Source of the DNA: Oscillospiraceae bacterium
GTDB lineage: Bacteria; Bacillota; Clostridia; Oscillospirales; Oscillospiraceae
DNA length: 64,000 bases
Direction: 5' to 3'
Assembly: GCA_910575505.1 (NCBI GenBank)
Contig: CAJTFK010000007.1
Location: forward strand, 106,143-170,142
The position numbers and the translations under genes are program-made. Below the pieces are notes generated by a model. That model did no database searches, was not told where the DNA came from, and worked only from the letters and a program-made list of their open reading frames with translations. Each line of letters starts with the position of its first letter. The stretch's first letter is position 1. Positions 32,388 through 40,665 of the stretch are shown piece after piece.

Positions 32388-33417
32388 GGGGGTCCGCCGC
32401 TGGGCGGCGCTGGCGCTGGCGCTGGCGCTGCTGTCCGGCTGCGGAGGCAAAAGGCGCGAGGACAGCAGCCTGCGGCTGGGGGTGGCCCTTTACTCCCAGG
32501 ACGACACCTTTATCTCCATCATGGCCAAGGACCTGGAGCAGCTGGTCCAGGAGGAGGAGAGCCGCATCGGACAGAAAATTACGCTGCTGGTCTCCGACAG
32601 CCGCCACAACCAGACCACCCAGATGGGCCAGGTGGACCGCTTCCTGGCCAGGGGCTGCGACGTGCTGTGCATCAATATGGTGGACCGGACAGGGGCGGCG
32701 GTGATTGTGGACAAGGCGGAGGCCGAGGGCACGCCTGTGATTTTCTTCAACCGCCAGCCGGTGGACGAGGATATCCGGCGGTGGGAGAAGTCCTTCTATG
32801 TGGGGGCCAGCGCCCAGGAGAGCGGCGCCCTTCAGGGGCAGCTGGTGCTGGACGCCTGGCAGGCGGACCCGGCCCGCTGGGACCGCAGCGGCGACGGCGT
32901 GCTCCAGTACGTCATGCTGGAGGGGGAGCCGGGGCATCAGGACTCCCTGCTGCGGACGGAGTACAGCATCATGGCCATTACCAACGGCGGCGTGGAGGTG
33001 GAGCGTCTGGCCCGGGATACCGCCAATTGGAACCGGGCCCAGGCCGCCGCCCGGATGATGCAGTGGATAGAGACCTTCGGAGATCAGATTGAGGTCATCC
33101 TCTCCAACAATGACGACATGGCCCTGGGGGCCATCGACGCCCTCAGCGAGACGGGGCGGCCCCTGGAGGACTGGCCCATGATTGTGGGCATCGACGCCAC
33201 CGCCCCGGCTCTGGAGGCGGTGGAGGCCGGGCAGCTGTACGGCACCGTCCTCAATGACAGCCGGGGCCAGGCCCAGGCCATTTTGAAGCTGGCATTGGCC
33301 CTGTACAACGGAGAGGACCCCGCCGGGGCGGTGGAGCTGGAGGAAAGCCATTATGTGTGGCTACCCTACCGCCAGGTGACCCGGGAGAACCTCAGCGGCT
33401 TTCTGGAGACATCCTGA
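32344..33417 (+). CDS. MglB-like sugar-binding lipoprotein, sensor-linked
   Basis: 357 residues. Lipobox LLSGC near residue 31. The mature part is an MglB paralogue, with VALYSQDDTFISIM, the calcium-loop equivalent DRSGDGVLQYVMLEG, and SNNDDMALGAIDALSETGR. ATG 32344 lies in the end of the previous gene, with CGAGGGGAGGATATCT as ribosome site. It is the last gene of the YesN-YesM cluster and ends at a terminator. Probable role is co-sensing galactose/glucose with the kinase. Confidence 0.85.
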   Translation: MRLRIKSCCFPSRPEGVRRWAALALALALLSGCGGKRREDSSLRLGVALYSQDDTFISIMAKDLEQLVQEEESRIGQKITLLVSDSRHNQTTQMGQVDRFLARGCDVLCINMVDRTGAAVIVDKAEAEGTPVIFFNRQPVDEDIRRWEKSFYVGASAQESGALQGQLVLDAWQADPARWDRSGDGVLQYVMLEGEPGHQDSLLRTEYSIMAITNGGVEVERLARDTANWNRAQAAARMMQWIETFGDQIEVILSNNDDMALGAIDALSETGRPLEDWPMIVGIDATAPALEAVEAGQLYGTVLNDSRGQAQAILKLALALYNGEDPAGAVELEESHYVWLPYRQVTRENLSGFLETS

Positions 33418-33424
33418 AAAAGAG

Positions 33425-33468
33425 CCCCGGACCCGGCGAGAAAGCGCCGGGCCCGGGGTTCCTTATTT
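33425..33468 (+). terminator. Terminator of the YesMN/binding-protein operon
   Basis: CCCCGGACCCGGCG (33425-33438)/CGCCGGGCCCGGGG (33445-33458) with one mismatch, then TTCCTTATTTT. Confidence 0.75.
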
Positions 33469-33512
33469 TCCCTGCCGAAGTGCCGATAAAACTAATATAC
33501 AGCCGGTGCGGC

Positions 33513-33538
33513 TGAAAACCGGTACATACCGGTTTTCA
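33513..33538. repeat. Short palindromic repeat A, copy 2
   Basis: TGAAAACCGGTA (33513-33524), CA loop, TACCGGTTTTCA (33527-33538), then AACAGCGGCGG as in copy 1. The stem differs from copy 1 at one base pair, changed on both arms (T-A to C-G). It precedes the 997-residue protein gene by 53 bp. Confidence 0.8.
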
Positions 33539-33591
33539 AACAGCGGCGGCTGGGAAAGAAAGCGGAAGTTCTGGCGAAGGAGGCGTGTTCA

Positions 33592-36585
33592 ATGAGCGAG
33601 CTGAGGATACAGAGAAACCGGGGATTTGCGGTGGCCCGGCGGCAGACCGCCGGACGGGCGGAAAAAACCGCCGGCAGCCAGCCGGTCCGGGAGAAAACGG
33701 GGCTGAATGTTTCGGAGACTCTGCGGCAGCTGCTGACCAGGGCCGGACAGGCGGAGCAGCAGATTCGGGAGAGCCGCCGGACGCTTCAGACCGGGGAGAG
33801 CGCCCTGGCGGCGGCGGGGGACAGTCTGGAGCGAATGGCCGAGACGGCCCGGCAGGCCGCCGCCGGAGGGGACCCCGCTGCCCTTCAGACGGAGTTTCAT
33901 CGGCTGGCGGAGGAGATCGACCGCATTTTGAGCAGCGCCGTGTCCGGCGGGACCCAGCTGTTTCTGGATGGCGAGGGGGACGGAGCCGACGGCCTTCTGG
34001 CCGCCATCGCGGAGGCGTCCTCCGGCGGACAGCCGGAAAAGCCCCTGCCGGACTGGCTGGCGGAGGCCCTGGGGCAGAAGGACCTGACCCCGGAGAAGAT
34101 TTTGTCCGCCCTGGGGCTGGACCAGAGCGCCGGCGCGGCGGACATCCTGGCGGCGCTGATGGACCGGCCTTTGGAAAACGGCGGAGCCGCCGCCTATCTG
34201 GCGGCGCTGTATCTGGGGTCCGTCATCGCCGGAGCGCCGGAGGACCCGGCGGCGGCGCTGGAGGGCCTGGGGCGTCTGCTGGAGAAAATAGGCGAGGGCC
34301 TGCCGGTGGACGAGGCCGTGGAGGAGCTGACCCATGGGACCTTTACCAGTCTGGAGGACTTTCAGACCCAGTTCACCGGCGGCACGGCGCCGGGGATGGA
34401 GGCTTTTTTGACGAATCTGCTGCTGACGGGGGAGACCGTGACCCTGATGGACCTGGAAGCCCTGCTGGCCCTCCTGTCCCAGATGGGACGCATGGATCTG
34501 GACATGGCTCTGCTGAGCCTGCTGGATCAGCTGGAGCTTCACCAGACCCTTGGGGCCGGGCCGGAGCCGGAGCCCATGAACGGGCGGTCGAACCCGGCGG
34601 CGGCAGAGGAGGCCGCAGGCGGCGGAAAGACCGCCGTCCTGGACTGCGGCCCGGTCCGGGTGCTGGGCCGGGATCTCTCCGCCGTGTCCTGGGAAGAGGG
34701 AACAGGGGTGCTGACCGTGAGAGGAACGGCGGCGCTGCTGGGAACCGGGGAGGAGCTGCCCGTCCTCCGGCTGGCCGGAGGCGGAACGGTGACTCTCCAG
34801 AACGTGCGGGCGGCGGTGCTGCATACGGATGGTCAGTCTCAGGCGGCGGTCTTCGGCAGGAATGTGCTGGGAGAAATCCGCATGGGGCCGGGGGCCGGAC
34901 TGACGCTGGAGGGCGGCGGCTTTGTCCGTATCGGCGGGCTGCGGGGCGGCGCCTCCAACACGCTGCGCCTGACCGGCGGCGGCATAGTGCTGGCGGAGAA
35001 TCCGGAGAAGGAAACGCCGCCGGTCCACGTGGTTCTGGAGGGCCCCGTGTCACTGGCGGCGGGAAGCGGGGCTGTTGTCAGCGGGCCCAAAGGGGCCGCG
35101 CTGAAGCCCTTTGACGTGATTTGGAAGACCCTGCTTCCGGGCTGGGCCGCGGTCACCTCCATGGAGGCCGGCGGGCGGCAGGTGAAAACGGCTCTGCTGA
35201 ACGGCGACCCCGCGCGGCTGTGGCTGGACCGGGGAGACCGGGGCGCTCCGGTCCACGTTCTGGTTCTGCGGGGCAGGGACGCCAACGGGCAGCCGAAAAC
35301 CCGGTATGCCTATCTGCACTGGAACCAGCACACCGGGTGCTTTGAGGAGTGCTCCATGTACCCCAACCCCTTCGCGGTGACCGGCGGCGAGGCGGGCCGG
35401 GACTGGACCTATGAGGAGCACACCCACACGCTGTGCATCCGCTCCAGCCGGGTGACGGGCATCTCCGGCGGACGGGGGACGGACAGCAATCAGACCCCCT
35501 TCAGCGGCAGAATTGCCCTGGACGACGGCATCGGGACCCTGGCGCTGGCCCTGGGGGGCGTGGTGTGCCGGGTGTCCCAGGGCCGGGCCTTCAGTCTGGG
35601 CCGGGGGAACGACGTGACGCTGACCCTGGAGAGCGGAAGCCGGAATCTCTTTGAGAGCGGCGAGGGCTGCGCGGGCCTGTCCCTGGGGGAGGGCACCTCC
35701 CTTCGGATTGACCGGGGCGAATCCGCCGGCGGCGGCAGAACGCCGGAGGGGAGCCTCACCGCCATCGGCAGGGGCGGCGGGGCCGGCATCGGACGGGACA
35801 GCGGCGGCAGCCGGGACCAGACCAGCCGGATTCTGATTCGGGGCGGCGCAGTGACCGCCGCCGGACACGGAGGCGGTGCGGGCATCGGCGCGGGAAAGAA
35901 CGGAACCATGGGCCCGGTGACCATACTGGGGGGCACGGTGGAGTCCACCGGAGAGAAGGGCGGCGGGGCCGGCATCGGCGGAGGCCTGGGGGCCGCTGTG
36001 GGCAGCATCAGCATCCAGGGCGGAAAGATTACCGCCATGGCCGCCGGACACGCCGCCGCCATCGGCGCAGGCGTCCAGGGGGCCTGCGGCGACATCCGGA
36101 TTGCCGGAACCGCCCGGATTGTCAAGGCTCTGGGAGGCGACCCCGGGGCGGACATCGGGGCCTGTCTGTTCGGCGGCTGCGGAATGGTGCAGGTGTCCGC
36201 CGATATCGGAAACGCCCGGCTGCGGACCCGGAGCGGCATTTCCCTGAAGGCAGGGGAGCACACCGTGACGCTGCCCCAGTTCCGCCTTTCCGCCGCGGCG
36301 CTGGGGCTGGACCGGCTGTCCCTGGCCACCCGGGAAGAGGCCCGGGCCGCTCAGGCGGCCATTGACGCGGGACGCCGCTGGGTAGCCGGGGTGCAGTCCG
36401 CCTACGGCGCACTGTACGGCCAGCTGGGCGGCTCCGGCAGTCTCTGGCCCTCCGCCGGCGGTGGGCTGCTGCGGAACACGGTGGATGCCGGGGCGTTGCT
36501 GCGGGAGCTGAGAGAGGCCATTGCCCTCCAGACCCCCGGGCTGACAGGCGGGGAACGGGAGCAGGTGCGGCAGCTGCTGCGGTGA
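33592..36585 (+). CDS. Flagellin-like ends enclosing a glycine-rich solenoid; large surface-type protein
   Basis: 997 residues, no signal peptide. Residues ~38-113 resemble the flagellin D1 N-terminal helices (RTLQTGESALAAAGDSLERM, then LQTEFHRLAEEIDRIL). Residues ~910-947 resemble the C-terminal flagellin helix (LATREEARAAQAAIDAG, then VQSAYGALYGQL). Between them are helical segments and a right-handed-solenoid-like part (~residues 720-890) with repeated GGGAGIGxG motifs every ~28 residues. The usual D0 ends are absent. It may be a secreted flagellin relative with a huge variable domain, exported by a flagellar or flagella-like route. ATG 33592 follows GGAGGCGTGTTCA. No flagellar genes are nearby. 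Confidence 0.55.
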   Translation: MSELRIQRNRGFAVARRQTAGRAEKTAGSQPVREKTGLNVSETLRQLLTRAGQAEQQIRESRRTLQTGESALAAAGDSLERMAETARQAAAGGDPAALQTEFHRLAEEIDRILSSAVSGGTQLFLDGEGDGADGLLAAIAEASSGGQPEKPLPDWLAEALGQKDLTPEKILSALGLDQSAGAADILAALMDRPLENGGAAAYLAALYLGSVIAGAPEDPAAALEGLGRLLEKIGEGLPVDEAVEELTHGTFTSLEDFQTQFTGGTAPGMEAFLTNLLLTGETVTLMDLEALLALLSQMGRMDLDMALLSLLDQLELHQTLGAGPEPEPMNGRSNPAAAEEAAGGGKTAVLDCGPVRVLGRDLSAVSWEEGTGVLTVRGTAALLGTGEELPVLRLAGGGTVTLQNVRAAVLHTDGQSQAAVFGRNVLGEIRMGPGAGLTLEGGGFVRIGGLRGGASNTLRLTGGGIVLAENPEKETPPVHVVLEGPVSLAAGSGAVVSGPKGAALKPFDVIWKTLLPGWAAVTSMEAGGRQVKTALLNGDPARLWLDRGDRGAPVHVLVLRGRDANGQPKTRYAYLHWNQHTGCFEECSMYPNPFAVTGGEAGRDWTYEEHTHTLCIRSSRVTGISGGRGTDSNQTPFSGRIALDDGIGTLALALGGVVCRVSQGRAFSLGRGNDVTLTLESGSRNLFESGEGCAGLSLGEGTSLRIDRGESAGGGRTPEGSLTAIGRGGGAGIGRDSGGSRDQTSRILIRGGAVTAAGHGGGAGIGAGKNGTMGPVTILGGTVESTGEKGGGAGIGGGLGAAVGSISIQGGKITAMAAGHAAAIGAGVQGACGDIRIAGTARIVKALGGDPGADIGACLFGGCGMVQVSADIGNARLRTRSGISLKAGEHTVTLPQFRLSAAALGLDRLSLATREEARAAQAAIDAGRRWVAGVQSAYGALYGQLGGSGSLWPSAGGGLLRNTVDAGALLRELREAIALQTPGLTGGEREQVRQLLR

Positions 36586-36599
36586 CGGATTTCCGGGCC

Positions 36600-36930
36600 C
36601 TGTGTCCCGCTGGTGAACCGTAGAGAAAAAAGAACCCGGGTTTTCCCGGGAGAGCGGAAAAAGGGACGCGCCCCAGCGGGCGCGTCCGCTTGTCAAAAAC
36701 AGTACATGTAAAAGCATCGGAAAGGAAGATGGAAAGGAACCCTTCAGGGGGTTCCTTTACCCGCAAGGGGTACGCGACAGCTCTAAGCGGCAAAGCCGCT
36801 AAGAGCTGTCCGGTCGTTTTCAATCATAAGTTTTCAGAACTTCCCACGGGTTCTGAAAACTTGTTCAGGCTGTCGAATGGTCAAAAAGTCTTTTTCGACA
36901 GCCTGACGCGCCCCAGCGGGCGCGTCCTTC
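36600..36930. repeat. Repeat-rich intergenic patch of stacked hairpins (element E, copy 2)
   Basis: Successive inverted repeats: GACGCGCCCCAGCGGGCGCGTC twice (about 36665 and 36905), GGAACCC/GGGTTCC (about 36737-36754), GACAGCTCT/AGAGCTGTC around AAGCGGC-AAA-GCCGCT (36776-36810), AAGTTTTCAGAAC/GTTCTGAAAACTT (36828-36862) and TCAGGCTGTCGA/TCGACAGCCTGA (36865-36906). The CCGCAAGGGG and AAGCGGCAAAGCCGC motifs match 27632-27675. No gene is seen. Confidence 0.7.
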
Positions 36931-36964
36931 GTCTGGCCGGAGGGGATTTTCCGCCGGACCGGCT

Positions 36965-37669
36965 TCATATGGCGGCTTTCCGGATGCGCTCCAGAGCCTG
37001 GTTCACCGCCGGAATTTTCAGCACGGCCACGGTGACGGCCCCCTCCGCCAGCAGATAGCTGTAGTTATAAACAATGGGATAGAGGTCCCGCAGGGCCTGG
37101 GGGAAGTTCTCCGGCATGTAGTCCATCCAGTAGAGATAGCCGCCGATGGAGTGGAAGACGCCCCGGGCCAGCACGGCCATGAGATAGCCCGCCGGGAGGC
37201 TGTTTTTCCCCTTCCGGAACAGTCCCGCCAGCCCCAGCGCCGCGAAGGCCAGCACATAGTCGCAGCAGACCTGGAACAGGGACAGGAAATAGGGCTCTTG
37301 AAGAAATTGCAGGATGCCGTAGGCAAAGCCTACCAGAACGCCGGTCCTGACGCCGTACCAATGGGCAATCAGCACGATAAACAGCATGCTCATCAGGGTG
37401 ACGGAACCGCCGTAGGGCAGCTTGAAAACCTTGATGTAGCTGGTTACATAGGCCAGGGCCAGAGCCATGGCGCAGTATGCCAGGTGCTTGACGTCCCGTT
37501 TTTTTGTCCCCCGGTTTTCTGTCCCCCGGTTTTCTGCCCACCGGTTTTCTGTTCCCTGGTTTTCCGCCAGGGCGAAGCCCGCCAGCAGGCAGAGAATCAG
37601 AATGCCCAGACACAGGGCGTAGCCCGCGGCGGTTAGACCCCCCTCGCTGCTGACAAACAGGTTCCCCAT
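36965..37669 (-). CDS. thiT: Thiamine transporter substrate-binding membrane subunit (ThiT-like)
   Basis: 234 residues. ECF-type S component for thiamine: helices in LAYCAMALALAYVTSYIKVF, GGSVTLMSMLFIVLIAHWYG and VFHSIGGYLYWMDYMPENFP match ThiT (YaxxYxxG/tryptophan-rich site). It partners with shared EcfA/T encoded elsewhere. The N-terminus has an extra membrane segment and a repeat-derived linker. ATG 37669 was chosen because AAAGGAGGAGTTTTCT lies directly upstream. The frame extends further but runs into the terminator. A TPP riboswitch precedes it, which strongly supports thiamine as substrate. Confidence 0.9.
   Translation of the reverse strand: MGNLFVSSEGGLTAAGYALCLGILILCLLAGFALAENQGTENRWAENRGTENRGTKKRDVKHLAYCAMALALAYVTSYIKVFKLPYGGSVTLMSMLFIVLIAHWYGVRTGVLVGFAYGILQFLQEPYFLSLFQVCCDYVLAFAALGLAGLFRKGKNSLPAGYLMAVLARGVFHSIGGYLYWMDYMPENFPQALRDLYPIVYNYSYLLAEGAVTVAVLKIPAVNQALERIRKAAI
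37494..37575 (-). repeat. In-gene tandem repeats in thiT linker
   Basis: About five units of a 15-18-bp motif, CCCCGGTTTTCTGT on the plus strand, encode NRGTE/NRWAE-type residues between the first membrane segment and the ThiT core. The multiple is of three bases, so the frame is kept. Confidence 0.7.
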
Positions 37670-37724
37670 AGAAAACTCCTCCTTTGACCGGATCGCGGAC
37701 CCGGGTCTGCCTGATGCGGGGAAC

Positions 37725-37748
37725 AAAAAACCTCCCGAAAGCGGGAGG
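37725..37748 (-). terminator. Riboswitch-controlled terminator
   Basis: On the minus strand CCTCCCG-cttt-CGGGAGG followed by TTTTTTG, between the TPP aptamer and thiT. Such a hairpin would end transcription when thiamine pyrophosphate is bound. Confidence 0.85.
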
Positions 37749-37785
37749 GCAGTCTCTGGACGCGCGGCGGCGCGCCGTGATCTGT

Positions 37786-37905
37786 GACGGCTCCCTACGT
37801 TGGCATTACCCAAATCAGGTTGCGGGTCGAAGCACTCCCGGCGCGGGGCTCTCTGAGCCTGCGCGGGTCCCTGCTTCCTCTCAGCCTGCCTGCGCAGGCT
37901 CCCCG
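37786..37905 (-). promoter_or_regulatory. TPP riboswitch (THI element)
   Basis: Read on the minus strand, the sequence contains the conserved GGCTGAGAGGAAGCAGGGAC stretch, the CGACCCG segment, and AACCTGATTTGGGTAATGCC followed by AACGTAGGGAGCC, which are the consensus blocks of the thiamine pyrophosphate aptamer. It lies ~120 bp upstream of thiT with an intrinsic terminator between. Confidence 0.95.
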
Positions 37906-37909
37906 GTTC

Positions 37910-38287
37910 ACGACCTTATAAAATTGATACATTCATCATAGCACGGCTTCGGGCGGAATGCAAGCTTTTTCTGCCGGAGGCCACGGCCTGCATGTGTTCT
38001 ATTTGAAGAGTTTAAACAGGGGCCGGACTCTGTCCCGGCCCGTCTTCCGAGAGTCTGGTATTTTCAAAGGACAGGGCGGGACGGCGCGGCTCCCGGCTGA
38101 CGGGGGAGGGCCCGGGGGGATACCGGAAGCTCCGGGAAGAGATTTGAAACCTGTCAGAGGATGCCAGAGCGTCTGGCCGGCAGCCCGTTTCGGTCTGTTT
38201 TTGGAAAAGCGTCCTGACGGCATACAGGGCTGGTTGGATTGGCAGGACAGCTGCTTTATTGCCGCAGGCCGAAAGGCGGGACCGGAT
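37910..38287. other. Intergenic stretch before antiporter fragment
   Basis: Between the riboswitch promoter region and 38287 no gene is supported. Open frames on both strands lack ribosome sites. The probable thiT promoter reads leftward out of 37910-37950 (AT-rich CATCATAGCA/TTATAAAATTG). Confidence 0.4.
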
Positions 38288-38497
38288 TTGATGATTCTGC
38301 CGGGGGCCGTGGCAGGCGGCGACATGTTCGGTGACAGCCTGACCATGATTTCCGATACCGCCATCGCCGCCGCCCTGGGCCAGGGGGTGGAGATGAAGGA
38401 CAAATTCCGCCTCAACCTCCTCGTTGCCCTGCCTGCGGCGCTGGTGCCCCTGGTGCTGCTGGGCGTCTTCGGCGTGATCTCCGTGTCCATGGCCTAT
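38288..38497 (+). pseudogene. NhaC-type Na+/H+ antiporter fragment
   Basis: About 70 codons. ILPGAVAGGDMFGDSLTMIS followed by DTAIAAALGQGVEMKDKF matches the conserved GxxFGDxxSxxSDTT segment of NhaC-family antiporters, followed by one hydrophobic helix. The flanking sequence in frame has no family similarity and there is no start. It is a remnant. Confidence 0.65.
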
Positions 38498-38740
38498 GCC
38501 GGCGGGGCCTGCCCCAGTGCCCTCTGGAACCGGGAGTATGACTGCCCCGCCTCCAGAGCGGAGGAGAGAAACGCGATGCTGTCCGCGGAACATGCCGGCT
38601 GAGCGCCGGTCTGCTTCAAAACCGGCGGTTTTCCCGCCGCTTCGCCGGGGTGAGCACAGCTCCGGACGGCTGACCGCGGACGGAGCTGCCTCTGCCGATC
38701 CTGCCCGGGCAGGACCGGCGGGCTCTTTATGGCACGGGGT

Positions 38741-38839
38741 TCAGCAGTGCTCCCGAACGCTGCCGGCCTTGGGCGGCGGGCTGTCCTGAAGGGCCTCCCG
38801 GAGCTTTTCCAGGGCGCGCTTTTCAATGCGGGATACATC
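38741..38839 (-). pseudogene. 3' end of a sporulation sigma factor gene (SigK-like), interrupted
   Basis: The minus strand from 38839 reads DVSRIEKRALEKLREALQ and ends SVREHC before TGA at 38741-38743. This is the recognition-helix end and C-terminus of sigma-70 region 4.2. SRIEKRAL is the SigK/SigE-type form (YVSRIEKRAL in SigK). Directly upstream the frame departs (QYPGR) at the point where base composition drops and the mobile element begins. The 5' part is not in the window. It fits insertion of an element into sigK, as in skin elements. Confidence 0.65.
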
Positions 38840-38886
38840 GCGCCCCGGGTATTGTAAACGATGCGGTTCGTGATTTTGTGTCGGTT

Positions 38887-40461
38887 TTATGCGGTTTCCA
38901 GCTGGTTGAAGCGAAATTTGATGATGATTTGTTTATCTGCTGTCAGCTCGATTCGTTCGATGAGGCTGACAAGCAGCTCCCGATTGGTGGATGCGGTATC
39001 CAAGAACCGCTCCACCAGTTTTTTTGCCAAGTCCACCTGCTCCGCTGGAGAGTAGTCTGGACGGTCCAGCTGGCTGAGGCGCTGCTCCAGGGCGGCGCGG
39101 TCGGCCTTGACCTTGGTGTAAATGCGTTGGAAGTCGGCCTCGTCCAGTATGCCGCTGAGTTTATCCATGTAGACCTTGTCCAGATGGATGGTCAAACTCT
39201 CGATTTTGGCTTTCAGCGATGCAATCTCCTTTTCGTTGCTGGCCTCCGCCAGGGCCTTTGCTACCTCCCGCTTGGCTGTGGGCAGCAGCTGGTCAGCACG
39301 TAAATAGTCCTGGCAGACCTCTTGCACCTTTTCAATCACCGCCTGGGTTACCGCCTGCTCTTTGATTGTGTGGCTGGTGCAGACACCCGCTTTCGTAAAC
39401 CGCTGGTAGGTTCGGCAGACGAAATACAGCTTATCCTCCCCCGCTGCGTTCTTGCGGTTGAGCACCGCCAGCGGATATCCGCATTCGTGGCAGAAAATTA
39501 GCCCCTTGAGCAGGAAGTCGTAAGTCCGGCTGCGGGTGTGCCTGCGGCTGTTGACCAGCGCCCGCACCTTGTCGAAGGTTTCCCGGTCAATGATCGGCTC
39601 GTGAGTGCCCTCTACAACAACCCAGTCCCGGCGGTCCTGCTTGATACATTTTTTAGACTTGTAGTTAATTTTTCGAGTGCGTCCCTGAACCATACTCCCG
39701 ATATAGGTTTCGTTTTGCAGCATATCCGAGATACGCTCACTGCTCCATAGGCCGGTGTAGGGGCCAGGATTGGCAACCGGCAGGCCGGCGTAGGTGGCGG
39801 GGGTGGGGACACCCTCCTCATTAAGTTGAGTGGCGATTTTTCGGCAGCTTATGCCGTCCAGAGCCATAGCGAAAATCCGCCGCACCATAGAGGCTGCGTC
39901 CTCATCAATGACGATTCTGTTTTTCTCTGTCGGGTGCATTTTGTAGCCATAGACCGGTTTGCCGCCGATAAACAGGCCCTTGCGCTGTTTGTCATGCTTG
40001 ACGCTGGAAATCTTCTTGGAGATGTCCTTGGCGTACATATCGTTCATAATGGCGCGGAAGGGTGTAATGTCGTTGGCGGTGGAGTCTACCCCAGTGTCGA
40101 TGCCGTCCAGCAAGGAAATATAACGCACACGGTGCTCCGGGAAGTATCGCTCCATGTAGTGGCCGGTCAGAATGTAGTCGCGGCCCAGGCGGCTCAGGTC
40201 CTTGGTAATGACCATGTTGACCTTTTTGGCCTCAATGTCTGCAATCATGCGCTGGAAATTTGGCCGGTCAAAGTTAGCTCCGCTCCATCCATCATCAATA
40301 TAGGTGTCGAAAACGGTCAAACGGTGCTGTTGGACAAATTCATTGAGCAGGGATTGCTGGTTGTTGACGCTTTCAGATGGTCCCTCGTTCTCATCCTCCT
40401 TTGATAATCTGATGTATAGTGCTGCATGGTAGTCCATAGGGTTGCTTATCTCTAAGTACAT
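38887..40461 (-). CDS. Large serine recombinase, boundary-proximal
   Basis: 524 residues. N-terminal resolvase domain with the catalytic serine in ALYIRLSKEDENEG, plus VITKDLSRLGRDY. Recombinase domain GISCRKIATQLNEEGVPTP, zinc ribbon FCHECGYPLAV...FVCRTYQ, and a coiled coil toward the end (residues ~400-470). It would integrate and excise the element. ATG 40461 was chosen for its CAGGAGGCATAAC site. An upstream in-frame ATG at 40488 lacks one. It lies ~45 bp from the sigma gene junction, so it is the best candidate for the site-specific enzyme (SpoIVCA-like role). Confidence 0.92.
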   Translation of the reverse strand: MYLEISNPMDYHAALYIRLSKEDENEGPSESVNNQQSLLNEFVQQHRLTVFDTYIDDGWSGANFDRPNFQRMIADIEAKKVNMVITKDLSRLGRDYILTGHYMERYFPEHRVRYISLLDGIDTGVDSTANDITPFRAIMNDMYAKDISKKISSVKHDKQRKGLFIGGKPVYGYKMHPTEKNRIVIDEDAASMVRRIFAMALDGISCRKIATQLNEEGVPTPATYAGLPVANPGPYTGLWSSERISDMLQNETYIGSMVQGRTRKINYKSKKCIKQDRRDWVVVEGTHEPIIDRETFDKVRALVNSRRHTRSRTYDFLLKGLIFCHECGYPLAVLNRKNAAGEDKLYFVCRTYQRFTKAGVCTSHTIKEQAVTQAVIEKVQEVCQDYLRADQLLPTAKREVAKALAEASNEKEIASLKAKIESLTIHLDKVYMDKLSGILDEADFQRIYTKVKADRAALEQRLSQLDRPDYSPAEQVDLAKKLVERFLDTASTNRELLVSLIERIELTADKQIIIKFRFNQLETA

Positions 40462-40499
40462 GTTATGCCTCCTGAGATAAGCGGCCATTCATCGTATGT

Positions 40500-40529
40500 A
40501 TCATACAATATGGCACAAGAAACTTGCAA
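40500..40529 (-). promoter_or_regulatory. Candidate promoter of boundary recombinase
   Basis: On the minus strand TTGCAA (40529-40524), 18 bp, TATGAT (40505-40500), 39 bp upstream of the chosen start. Confidence 0.45.
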
Positions 40530-40665
40530 TGTTGTGAAGCTCCTTTTTGAGAAAAAGTTCTAAGGAATTTAGGATGATTTGCTCGACATCGGGTGCATCT
40601 TTTGTACAGAGGGTGGTTACAGTCAACTCTTGCGGTTTCACGGAAACACCTCCTGATCTGAGATG

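Noticed and set aside
33585..35114. 509-codon plus-strand frame within the flagellin-like gene
   Set aside because: Gly/Arg/Ala-rich alternate frame; the frame at 33592 has the ribosome site, helical periodicity and repeat structure.
37958..38602. 214-codon plus-strand ORF as a full gene
   Set aside because: Only the ~70-codon NhaC-like segment has family similarity; the rest lacks ribosome site and meaningful composition.
38640..38740. Possible tRNA or att site near the element boundary
   Set aside because: No cloverleaf could be drawn; the boundary falls in a protein-coding sigma factor end instead.
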